Positions 6,651-14,793 of a stretch of 35,488 nucleotides of DNA are shown here, piece by piece. The notes beneath the pieces were generated by a model that had not been told where the DNA came from, made no database searches, and saw only the letters and a list, made by a program, of their open reading frames with translations. Each line of letters opens with the position of its first letter. The first letter of the stretch is position 1. The stretch lies in assembly GCA_045110315.1 (NCBI GenBank), contig JBGCFY010000288.1, forward strand, positions 1 through 35,488, given 5' to 3'. A program made the position numbers and the translations under genes. This DNA comes from CALFBG01 sp045110315 (GTDB taxonomy: Bacteria; Bacteroidota; Bacteroidia; Chitinophagales; Saprospiraceae).

Positions 6651-8372
6651 GTGAAACAAATAGATAGATTACTTACTTCCGTTTTTATTGGCCCTTTTAT
6701 CGTCACATTCTTCATTGCATTGTTTGTACTGATTATGCAATTTCTATGGACGTATATCGACGATATTATTGGAAAAGGCATCGATTTGTTTGTGATGATC
6801 GAATTGATTTCCTATTTATCCATCTCTTTGTTTTCTACTGCGCTCCCCATTGCCGTTTTAATCTCTTCGGTTATGGTCATGGGAAATATGGCGGAGAAGT
6901 ATGAATTGGCTAGCTTCAAATCGGCAGGTGTTTCTCTGGTAAGAATCATGCTGCCTTTGATGTTTCTTTGTTTTGGAATTGCCGTTTTTTCTTTCTTTTG
7001 TGGTAATAATTTAGCTCCCGTTGCCAACCTTAAATTCAAATCTAGACTCTACGATATTCGCAAGCAAAAACCTACGCTCAACTTGGAGGAAGGGGTTTTT
7101 AATGATGATTTTACTGGTTTTGTAATTCATATTGGTAAAAAAGGAGAAGACGGTCGCTCCATTGAAGATGTCTTAATTTACGATCATTCGGCACATAGCA
7201 AAGGTAAAACCAGTCAAATTATTGCCAAAGAAGGCGAGATGTTCTTGACGGAAGACAAACGATACTTTGTCATGAACCTTTATAATGGTACACAATATCA
7301 AGAAACTCAACCCTCCGGCTCGGGGAAAAATAGAGAGACCTCCCCTTTTATGCGAACTACCTTCAAAGAATGGAATAAAGTTTTTGACTTGAGTCAATTT
7401 GACCTCAACCGGACCAACGAAGACCTTTTTCGCACGCACCAATCTATGCTTACGGTCAGTCAGTTGGTTACTGCTATTGATTCGATTGAACAGAAAATAG
7501 ACAGTCGTAAAACTGATTTGTATCAACAGATCAGTCGGTATATTTTTTTATTAGACGAAGAAGATATCACCGACCAAATCCAAGAAAAATCGAAGGAACT
7601 AGCTCAACTTCTTGAAAAGACACCGCAGGATAGCGTCAAAGCTATTGCTAAACAAAAATTGGTGAGTCAAAAAAAGCAAGCTCAATCCACGAAGAATACC
7701 GTAAAAAAAGCAACCGAAATAGAAGAAGATCCCGAGGAAATCGAAGAAAAACAACTTGAAAAAGATCCCGATGCTGCGCCCAAGACACCTAAACGAACGG
7801 TAAAGGAATTGCGGAAGTCCAGCAACTACACGGGCTTATCCATTCAACCACTTAAGCAAACCTTTCATCCTGATAGTACTTATGCTAGTATTTTAGGCAG
7901 TTTCCCCAAGGATAAACGAACGAAAGTACTACGAACGAGCAAAGGCTACGTCCGAAATGTTCATAGCCAAATTGTCTCTACGGAATCTTATATGAATCGT
8001 ACCCGTGAAAATTTAGTGAAGCATATTTACCAATTGCATTCTAAGTTTAGCATGGCGCTCATCTGTTTCATTTTCTTATTTTTAGGTGCGCCAATGGGAG
8101 CCATCGTACGAAAAGGAGGATTTGGATATCCTATTCTCATTGCCATTTTATTTTTCATGCTATTTATTGTGCTTTCGATGTTTTGCAAAAAACTGGCAGA
8201 GAGCTTTGCTATTTCAGGAGAATTAGCGGCTTGGATTCCTTGTGGAGTTTTATTTCCGATTGGTATCTATCTAACGGTAAAAGCGATGAATGATTCTAAG
8301 GTTTTGAATATGGATCGATATACTGCTTTTTTCAAGAAAGTATTTAAAATGGCGACTACCGAAAGCTCGTAA
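6651..8372 (+). CDS. LptF/LptG (YjgP/YjgQ) family lipopolysaccharide export permease
   Basis: Inner-membrane permease component of the Lpt machine that extracts lipopolysaccharide with LptB and passes it to LptC/A. Membrane segments lie at the N-terminus (FIGPFIVTFFIALFVLIMQF, the family hallmark, then about 40-75 and 85-115) and three at the C-terminus (FSMALICFIFLFLGAPMGAIV..., FMLFIVLSMFCKKLAESF, LAAWIPCGVLFPIGIYLTV). The periplasmic part between them contains a highly charged insert rich in Lys and Glu (about residues 325-395) that makes the protein about 570 residues, far longer than the roughly 360 of E. coli LptF/G. A TTG at 6624 would also keep the frame open, but I chose the GTG at 6651: it gives the usual MKQIDRLL start and leaves a leader behind the promoter at 6609. 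LptF and LptG cannot be told apart here. Confidence 0.9.
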   Translation: MKQIDRLLTSVFIGPFIVTFFIALFVLIMQFLWTYIDDIIGKGIDLFVMIELISYLSISLFSTALPIAVLISSVMVMGNMAEKYELASFKSAGVSLVRIMLPLMFLCFGIAVFSFFCGNNLAPVANLKFKSRLYDIRKQKPTLNLEEGVFNDDFTGFVIHIGKKGEDGRSIEDVLIYDHSAHSKGKTSQIIAKEGEMFLTEDKRYFVMNLYNGTQYQETQPSGSGKNRETSPFMRTTFKEWNKVFDLSQFDLNRTNEDLFRTHQSMLTVSQLVTAIDSIEQKIDSRKTDLYQQISRYIFLLDEEDITDQIQEKSKELAQLLEKTPQDSVKAIAKQKLVSQKKQAQSTKNTVKKATEIEEDPEEIEEKQLEKDPDAAPKTPKRTVKELRKSSNYTGLSIQPLKQTFHPDSTYASILGSFPKDKRTKVLRTSKGYVRNVHSQIVSTESYMNRTRENLVKHIYQLHSKFSMALICFIFLFLGAPMGAIVRKGGFGYPILIAILFFMLFIVLSMFCKKLAESFAISGELAAWIPCGVLFPIGIYLTVKAMNDSKVLNMDRYTAFFKKVFKMATTESS

Positions 8373-8397
8373 CGTAGAAGTTTTTTTAGAATAGCAC

Positions 8398-8530
8398 TTA
8401 AGTAATTTGCAGAATTAAATTAACTAATAATTTGAAAGCCTTTTAAGCTTCTACTTCGTTAAAAAGCCTCGCCAATGCTCTGGCATTGTCTGTGTTTTTT
8501 GCCTCGTTTAAGCTCAAAATTCTTTTCAAC
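8398..8530. repeat. Repeat family B, copy near 8.4 kb
   Basis: It begins with the same 33 bp as the copy at 6376 and continues into the ACTTCGTTAAAAAGCCTCGCC / GTCTGTGTTTTTTG frame shared with the copy at 4448. The variable centre is here the hairpin CAATGC-TCTG-GCATTG (8473-8488). This copy therefore links the two versions of the family. It sits 25 bp behind the permease stop codon and directly before a fragment of element A. Confidence 0.7.
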
Positions 8531-8552
8531 TTATTGTAAACTCAATTTCCGC

Positions 8553-8607
8553 GAACTACTTAAGACCTATAGCTAAAGGTTTGCAAATATCATTTTAAAA
8601 CAACTTC
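8553..8607. repeat. Internally deleted relative of element A
   Basis: The right half (CATTTTAAAACAACTTC, ending 8607) equals one end of the 197-bp element. The left half (GACCTATAGCTAAAGG, then TTGCAA) matches the sequence just inside the other end, as in ACCTACAGCTAAAG at 1880-1895. The roughly 140 bp in the middle are missing. The left terminal repeat is degenerate (GAACTACTTAAG). Confidence 0.6.
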
Positions 8608-8659
8608 GCAGTTCAGGAGTTTACTCTGCTACGCTATCATTAGACAATTTAGCTACCAC

Positions 8660-9373
8660 ATGATCCAAATTATTAAAGACAATAAGTTTTACTTCTCTGG
8701 TTTTTTGTTGTTTCTCCTTGTTGCAACTATCATCTTATTGACTACGGATACGGGAGCGGTAATTGTATACTTTAGTAAACATCGTAGTCCTGTAGGAGAT
8801 TTATTTTTTAAATATTTCACCAAATTAGGCGAAGAATGGGCTTATATTAGTTGTTTAGCTTTCTTCTTGCTCCGACGAATTCGAGAAGGATTATTAATTT
8901 TGGTCGTCGTCGCATTTGTATTTACCCTGAGTTTTTCCCTCAAAGCCATTTTCCTGCAAGATCGTCCGCACACTTTTTTCAGTAAGCAGTTGAAAACAAA
9001 AAGCAATATTTACCAATTAAAAAAACTGGATGACCTCAATTTTATCGAAGGGGTTGTTGCGCATACTGGACAGACGAGTTTTCCTTCTGGACATACCCTT
9101 TCTGGCTTTGCACTTTTTGGTTTAGTTGCCCTAATGATTAGAAAAAAACGTGGTCTTGCCTTACTTTGGCTCAGCGTTGCTATTCTCGTAGGACTTTCCC
9201 GCATTTATTTGGTGCAGCATTTTCTTCGGGATATTTATCTAGGTTCCATCATTGGAACGCTGCTCGCTTTCCTGGTCTATTATGTACAAGGTCGCTTTCC
9301 TTATCAAGCTGATCGTTGGTATGATCAGCCGATTCATAAATTACGTAAAAGTCCTCAGCCAAAGCAAGTTTAG
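8660..9373 (+). CDS. PAP2-superfamily membrane phosphatase
   Basis: 237 residues with about five to six hydrophobic segments, starting with residues 12-29. All three PAP2 signatures are present: KAIFLQDRP (K-x6-RP), PSGH within SFPSGHTLSG, and SRIYLVQHFLRD (SR-x5-H-x3-D), so the catalytic histidines and aspartate are intact. Members dephosphorylate lipid pyrophosphates or phosphates such as undecaprenyl pyrophosphate or phosphatidylglycerol phosphate at the outer face of the inner membrane; the substrate cannot be chosen from sequence. It follows the Lpt-type permease on the same strand, but 287 bp of repeat sequence separate them, so co-transcription is uncertain. The C-terminal tail after the last TM is short and basic. 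Confidence 0.92.
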   Translation: MIQIIKDNKFYFSGFLLFLLVATIILLTTDTGAVIVYFSKHRSPVGDLFFKYFTKLGEEWAYISCLAFFLLRRIREGLLILVVVAFVFTLSFSLKAIFLQDRPHTFFSKQLKTKSNIYQLKKLDDLNFIEGVVAHTGQTSFPSGHTLSGFALFGLVALMIRKKRGLALLWLSVAILVGLSRIYLVQHFLRDIYLGSIIGTLLAFLVYYVQGRFPYQADRWYDQPIHKLRKSPQPKQV

Positions 9374-9475
9374 CCGTTTCTTCCTAAAGTCTTCCTAAAG
9401 AAGTTGTTGATGCGTAGAAGATGCATTGGCAATGAAACAACTGCTTGAAAAGCATAAGGTATTATATTAAATGAT

Positions 9476-9672
9476 GAAGTTGTTTTAAAATGATGTTAGC
9501 AACCGAAGATAAAGGCTTGTGAATCAGGACGAAGCTCTTTTGCATCCCATCCGCAAGCGGTAAATTCTATTCAGAATTTATGCAGCCGTAGCTGCCGTGG
9601 CGAGAAATAAGGGGAAGTACTGGGTTGCAATGCTTTACCTGTAGGTGTTAAGATCTATTTTAAAACAACTTC
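9476..9672 (+). repeat. Element A copy 2: 197-bp element with perfect 16-bp terminal inverted repeats
   Basis: It starts with GAAGTTGTTTTAAAAT and ends with the exact reverse complement ATTTTAAAACAACTTC. It is about 95% identical to the inverted copy at 1855-2051 and identical in length. Inner pairings visible are GCAACC (near the left end) with GGTTGC (near the right end), AATTCT/AGAATT, GCAGC/GCTGC around a CGTA loop, and ACCT/AGGT. Most of the differences between copies fall in loops or unpaired parts, but not all. It lies 102 bp behind the PAP2 stop, within a 618-bp gap (9374-9991); the rest of that gap holds one GAAGTTGTT copy at 9400 and the promoter box at 9926, and no credible gene. 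Confidence 0.85.
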
Positions 9673-9925
9673 GATATCTTATAAGGTAGGTTTTCTTCCA
9701 CACATCCTGCTAACATTGAGTTTTCTCGTAGGCGCATTGCGACCAACTAAATCTACTTTATCCTTCCCCTTCCCTCGGGAAAAAGAGACCAATCTCATTA
9801 TTTCCAAAACAGTTTGATTGAATCTGCTTACGAATGCTTTTGTAAAGTTTTTGACAAGAACAATCATAACGCAGTATTGTTCGATACAAATCACAACTTT
9901 CCCAAATGATATTCGTAAAAATGTT

Positions 9926-9933
9926 TATATTTG
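9926..9933 (+). promoter_or_regulatory. -7 promoter box (TATATTTG) before the giant surface protein gene
   Basis: TATATTTG matches the Bacteroidota -7 consensus and lies 58 nt before the ATG at 9992. A TTG at the expected distance upstream was not found, so only the -7 half is supported. Confidence 0.45.
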
Positions 9934-9991
9934 ACGCTAATATTTAGCCAATTAGTATAATAATATACTCTTTTCATCAAAAAAATTGATA

Positions 9992-12900
9992 ATGAGACAA
10001 TTTTTACTTGTTTTTCTACTTTTAGGAATCGGTATGACTGCTTTTGCCCAACCCTCCAATGATGACTGTTTAGGTCTAATTGATTTGGGAGAAGCCCCGA
10101 TATGCGATTCTACCAACGTTTACTCCAACGTAGGAGCAACACCGAGTAACGTCGCGCCACCTCCGAGTCCGTGTTTCGAAGGAGATGTTGCCCTTACGGA
10201 TGTTTGGTTTTCCTTCATCGCTAGTGATACCATTATTGATTATACCTTGACCGTTTCTGGTATTACTGATGGTATGGGTTCCGATCCGATGACTCAACCT
10301 CAAATTGCTATTTATCGAGGAGATTGTGGAATTGATCCATTCACAGGAGATACCATTATCGATCTTGCCTATTTTGATGTTTGTGGTTCTGCCGAATTAG
10401 GGGAAGATGTTATTGAAGTAGATGCTTTAGGATTGACTCCTGGTGCTCAATATTTCATCCGAATTTCAGATTATTCTCAAACGCTTACGCCAGAATGGGG
10501 AAGCTTTATTATCTGTATTGTCGAAAAAGAACCCATTAGTACCATCAGTGATGGTGGATCAACGGCTTGTACCGGAATACTGACCGATACTGGTGGAGAA
10601 AACGGCGATTACGAAAATGACGAAGCGAATGTTTTCTCTATTTGTCCACCCGCACCGAGTAATGGTTGCATCACTTTTAATTTACAATATTACAATATAG
10701 AAAATCAAGATGAGATCGTCTTTTATGATGGTCCAGATACCAATAGTCCAATTATTACTGATATTAGTGGAAGTTCAGGTTCGGCGAGTAATGGAGATAC
10801 CGATGGTGGTGTTTGTTATTCCGTTCAGGCTTCCAATGGTTGTTTAACCATTGAGTTTAACTCGGATGGTACCGGTGTACAAGAAGGATTTCTGGGTTCG
10901 TGGGAATGTTCCATTGAACCTTGCGAAGCGCCACAAACGATTACCGTAGACCCTACCGCTACTGAAACGCAAATTATTGCTAGTCTTTCTACACCACAAG
11001 TAAGCGTAACGATTGACACTATTATCTGTGCAGATGGTTCTATCGGAACTTTCCTTTCTCCTAATAATGAATTAGGCCTTGAAAAAGGAATAATCATGAC
11101 GAGTGGTTTGGCTGCTGATGCCGTAGCAAGTAACTTTAATGCAAGTACAGCAATTGGTCCTTTCGGGCTTGATGATGGTGATCGTGATTTAGAAATCTTA
11201 GCCGTGTTAAACGGAGAAACAGGGATTGATACCGTTTCCAATGATGCTTGTATTGTTGAGCTAGATGTATTTGCAGCAACGAACGAATTGAGTTTTGAAT
11301 ATATCTTTGGTTCAGAAGAATACCCTGAATTTGTGGATGATTTTAATGATATTTTCGCTTTCTTCATTTCAGGACCTGGTGTGATTGGAGTGCCAGAATT
11401 GAATAATCAAAAAAATATTGCTGCCCTTCCCACTACTACTACGGGAAGTACTACGGTAGAAATTAATAACGTCAACGCCGTTGACAACTGGGAATACTAC
11501 CGAGATAATCCGAACGAGCAAATCCAAGTATATGATGGACTAACTTCTGATTTTTTAGCAAGTAAAAAAAGTCTTACGGCAAGAGAAACCGTCATTCCCT
11601 GTAATTCTTATCACCTTAAATTATCTATTTCGGATAGAGGAGATTCTTCTTGGGATTCCGGAGTATTTATTTCTGATTTAAAAGGAGGTACACCAAACCT
11701 TGCCGTTGAATTTGCTTCTGGTATTGATTACCTTGTAGAAGGTTGTACTACCTTACCGGATGAATTGATTATCTCTTTATCTAATCCTTTAGAAGATACT
11801 ATTTCTTATATCGTTGAAATTGGCGGTACAGCAACACAGGATGTTGATTACACCATGACAGTTCCTACTATTATTACTTTCCTTCCTGGTCAAACGGAAC
11901 TAACTTTCCCGATCACTCCAATCGATGATATGATTTCGGAAGGAACAGAAACCATCGAAATTTCTTTGACGAATAACTTTGGTTGTGGTGACGTGGTTTA
12001 TACTACAATTGTAATTGAATTAAGAGATGATCCTGAAGTACAAATCTTATTAGGACAAGATACGGTACTCGTTTGTCAAGATAGTAGCATCGTATTAGAA
12101 GCGAGTGGAATGTCTACCTACTTCTGGGAACCCGTTGGTATTTTTGATAATGCCAGTAGTGCTACGCCAACGGCTACGCCAACGGAAAGTCAATGGGTTT
12201 ATGTAACAGGTAACGTCAACTTTTGTGTAGATGTTGATTCAGTTTATTTACAATTAATTGATCCACAGATTACCGCTACGGCTTTGGATAGTACGAATAT
12301 ATGTCTCGGGGATGCCGTTCCACTGAGTTCCGTAAATAATGCCAATGATCAAAATCTGATGTGGACTCCTGCCTTAGGTTTGGACGATCCAGCTATTGCT
12401 AATCCAATAGCTACGCCAGGAGAAAGTACAACTTATGTGGCTAGCATCAATATTGCGGGTTGTATTGCTACGGATACTGTAGTTGTCAACGTAGATACTT
12501 TATTCTTCCCTACCCTAACCTTTGCTGATACAACAATTTGCCAAGGTTATCCGGTGCAATTAGCTAATGAAATCAATTCTACAACGGATTACAGTTGGAC
12601 TCCAACTACTTGGTTAGACGATCCAACGCTTTCTGGCCCGACAGCAACTCCAGAAGAAAATACTACTTATACTTTAATTGGAACGAGTGCGAATGGCTAC
12701 TGTGCCGATACGGCTAGTTTAAATGTTGTCGTAATTCCTGCAGATGTTGATATCACCAATGATGATTATATCGAACTTTGCTTAGGAGATACTTTAGATT
12801 TGACTGCTAATACGAGTACGATGGGCATTGGTTTTGAATGGATCAAAGACCTTGCGACTTTAGATAGTGCTACCGATACAATTGTAACTGCGAGACCAAT

Positions 12901-14482
12901 TACCTCTACTTGGTACGTTGCGCAAGTTGTGATTGGCGCTTGTACTGTTTTTGACTCCGTTTTTGTACAAGTTGATTCTTTACCACTCGACTTAACCATT
13001 TCTCCGATGGATACTATGGTTTGTCAAGGAGAATTAGTCTTACTACAAACACCAGTATATGAACCTACATTATATCCAGATATTGTTTTCGATTGGTCTC
13101 CAGAAGGTAATTTTGAAAGTCCAGATTCTTTACTCAATTTAGTAGTAAGAGGAATGATTACCACTACTTTCCAGAGAATTACTGTAAACGGTGGATGTAG
13201 AGATACCGCGATGGCTACTGTCAACGTGACCCCCGTCAATGAACTGATCGTCACCCCTATGAATCCAACTATTTGTTTTGGGGACACGATTACTCTTACG
13301 GCTTCGTCTCCTGGCGTAACCGACTTTACTTGGACACCAGATGATGGCACCTTAACTTGCACAGAATGTACGAATCCAAGAGTATTCCCATCAGGAACGA
13401 CAAACTACATGGTAGAAGCAGAGAATGATGGTTGTCCAATTTTTGGAGGAACGACAGTCACTGTAATTTATCCACCTGCATTCAACTTAGTGGATGATCA
13501 AACAATCTGTTTAAATGAATCTATTGTGCTCAACCAATTTGTTGATCCGAACCCAAATACAACTTACAGCTGGACTTCTTCTCCTGCTGGCTTTACCTCG
13601 ACTGCTGCCCAACCCAGTGTGTCTCCGACGGAAACTACCACTTATATATTAACGGCAAGTAACCCTGAATGTGGAGAGGTAGAGGCACAAGTAACGATCG
13701 AAGTAGTAACTACGCCTAGCTTAACGGTACCCGATGACGTTACCATTTGTTTAGGCGAAACGGTAAGTTTATCTGCGACGACCAGCCAAAACAATCCAAC
13801 AATTGAATGGTTGCCTGGACCAAATGAACCGACCATTGAAGTTGCTCCACAAACGACGACAACTTATACTGCTGTCTACACATACTCTTGTGGTAGTTTA
13901 ACGGATTCCGTCAGAGTAACGGTTTTACCACGGGTTGACATTACGGATATTGATATTATGCCAAGCACAACAGAAGTAGAATTGGGAGATCAACTTACGC
14001 TACAAGCTATTCTTGATCCAGTTAATACACCCAACCTTACCTTTACTTGGACAGATAATCAGGAACAAAGCTACACTGGCAATCCAATTGTATCTACGCC
14101 ACAGAACTTAACTGATCAACCCACCAACGTTTGCTACATTGCCACGGCAGTTAATGATTTTGGTTGTGATGATACTTTCGAAATTTGTGTTGATGTATAT
14201 CCTCCACAAGTACTCATTGCCGATGCCTTTACGCCGAATGGTGATGGTACAAATGATTACTTTAACTTAATCATCAAGCGAGGAAATGTAGTTATCGATA
14301 AGATGCAAATCTTTAACCGATGGGGACAACTACTCTACGATAATGAAAATCCGAATCAAGGTTGGGATGGTACTTTCAATGGAAAATTGCAACCTTCTGA
14401 GGTTTATATATACGTCGTAGAAATAACACAAGGTATCAATGAAAAGAAATTGATTAAAGGTGAGGTTACCTTAATCCGATAA
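9992..14482 (+). CDS. Giant T9SS type B surface protein (choice-of-anchor L, Calx-beta-like, Ig-like repeats)
   Basis: 1496 residues from the ATG at 9992; an in-frame TTG two codons earlier is less likely. A signal peptide ends at FAQ (about residue 20). Order of domains: an N-terminal beta domain (20-180); a CUB-like domain (about 190-310, DEIVFYDGP...NGCLTIEFNSDG); a choice-of-anchor L domain (about 320-570, FGSEEYPEFVDDFNDIFAFF); a Calx-beta-like domain (GTATQDVDYTM...EGTETIEISLTN). Then come eight Ig/PKD-like repeats, each opening with a cysteine-containing strand (VCQDSSIVL, ICLGDAVPL, ICQGYPVQL, LCLGDTLDL, VCQGELVLL, ICFGDTITL, ICLNESIVL, ICLGETVSL). The C-terminus (DAFTPNGDGTNDYF...IFNRWGQLLYD...GWDGTFNG) is the gliding-associated type B sorting domain, so the protein is predicted to be exported by T9SS and held at the surface or released. 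Adhesion is the likely role, by inference. A strong terminator follows. Confidence 0.93.
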   Translation: MRQFLLVFLLLGIGMTAFAQPSNDDCLGLIDLGEAPICDSTNVYSNVGATPSNVAPPPSPCFEGDVALTDVWFSFIASDTIIDYTLTVSGITDGMGSDPMTQPQIAIYRGDCGIDPFTGDTIIDLAYFDVCGSAELGEDVIEVDALGLTPGAQYFIRISDYSQTLTPEWGSFIICIVEKEPISTISDGGSTACTGILTDTGGENGDYENDEANVFSICPPAPSNGCITFNLQYYNIENQDEIVFYDGPDTNSPIITDISGSSGSASNGDTDGGVCYSVQASNGCLTIEFNSDGTGVQEGFLGSWECSIEPCEAPQTITVDPTATETQIIASLSTPQVSVTIDTIICADGSIGTFLSPNNELGLEKGIIMTSGLAADAVASNFNASTAIGPFGLDDGDRDLEILAVLNGETGIDTVSNDACIVELDVFAATNELSFEYIFGSEEYPEFVDDFNDIFAFFISGPGVIGVPELNNQKNIAALPTTTTGSTTVEINNVNAVDNWEYYRDNPNEQIQVYDGLTSDFLASKKSLTARETVIPCNSYHLKLSISDRGDSSWDSGVFISDLKGGTPNLAVEFASGIDYLVEGCTTLPDELIISLSNPLEDTISYIVEIGGTATQDVDYTMTVPTIITFLPGQTELTFPITPIDDMISEGTETIEISLTNNFGCGDVVYTTIVIELRDDPEVQILLGQDTVLVCQDSSIVLEASGMSTYFWEPVGIFDNASSATPTATPTESQWVYVTGNVNFCVDVDSVYLQLIDPQITATALDSTNICLGDAVPLSSVNNANDQNLMWTPALGLDDPAIANPIATPGESTTYVASINIAGCIATDTVVVNVDTLFFPTLTFADTTICQGYPVQLANEINSTTDYSWTPTTWLDDPTLSGPTATPEENTTYTLIGTSANGYCADTASLNVVVIPADVDITNDDYIELCLGDTLDLTANTSTMGIGFEWIKDLATLDSATDTIVTARPITSTWYVAQVVIGACTVFDSVFVQVDSLPLDLTISPMDTMVCQGELVLLQTPVYEPTLYPDIVFDWSPEGNFESPDSLLNLVVRGMITTTFQRITVNGGCRDTAMATVNVTPVNELIVTPMNPTICFGDTITLTASSPGVTDFTWTPDDGTLTCTECTNPRVFPSGTTNYMVEAENDGCPIFGGTTVTVIYPPAFNLVDDQTICLNESIVLNQFVDPNPNTTYSWTSSPAGFTSTAAQPSVSPTETTTYILTASNPECGEVEAQVTIEVVTTPSLTVPDDVTICLGETVSLSATTSQNNPTIEWLPGPNEPTIEVAPQTTTTYTAVYTYSCGSLTDSVRVTVLPRVDITDIDIMPSTTEVELGDQLTLQAILDPVNTPNLTFTWTDNQEQSYTGNPIVSTPQNLTDQPTNVCYIATAVNDFGCDDTFEICVDVYPPQVLIADAFTPNGDGTNDYFNLIIKRGNVVIDKMQIFNRWGQLLYDNENPNQGWDGTFNGKLQPSEVYIYVVEITQGINEKKLIKGEVTLIR

Positions 14483-14504
14483 AACGAATTATAATCTTTT
14501 TGTT

Positions 14505-14540
14505 AAAAGCCGATTTGGAGAAATCCAAATCGGCTTTTTT
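14505..14540 (+). terminator. Strong intrinsic terminator of the giant surface protein gene
   Basis: A perfect stem (14505-14518 with 14525-14538, loop AGAAAT) contains AAGCCGATTTGG and its complement and runs into TTTTTT. It begins 22 nt after the stop codon. Confidence 0.9.
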
Positions 14541-14572
14541 CATGGTTTTCTAAGCAAGGAAGCGTCTAGCCC

Positions 14573-14603
14573 TTGTATGGCTGTAGAATAAACGCTATTT
14601 TTG
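14573..14603 (+). promoter_or_regulatory. Bacteroidota promoter for the YncE-like lipoprotein, with a 190-nt leader
   Basis: TTG (14573-14575), 20 nt, TATTTTTG (14596-14603): an exact fit to the TTG/TAnnTTTG consensus. The leader to the ATG at 14794 would be about 185 nt. It contains a GGTAACG/CGTTACC hairpin (14637-14643 with 14656-14662). I saw no motif of a known riboswitch class. This fills the 311-bp gap between the two genes. Confidence 0.6.
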
Positions 14604-14793
14604 TACTCGAACTTGTTTCAGATTAGTCTTTCAAGTGGTAACGTTAAGCATAACCCGTTACCTAAAAATTAAGATTTCCCTTTGATGCTCCCCCAATCAA
14701 AGTATGAAGTTATTCCCTCACATCGATCATCATTTTTTAATTTGGAAAAGGCTTTGAAGAAGAAGCCATTTATTAATAACCAAAGTCATCACC

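Noticed and set aside
9679..9894. 71-residue minus-strand ORF before the giant surface protein
   Set aside because: No signal, domain or convincing start region; it follows directly on a repeat. It could be a small gene but nothing supports it.
10825..11367. 180-residue minus-strand ORF inside the giant surface protein
   Set aside because: Antisense shadow of a Thr/Ser/Gly-rich coding region; the plus-strand choice-of-anchor L motif lies in the same stretch.
14604..14793. Cobalamin riboswitch before the YncE-like lipoprotein
   Set aside because: Suggested by the BtuG resemblance, but the conserved GCCACTG-type B12 box is absent and only one short hairpin is seen.
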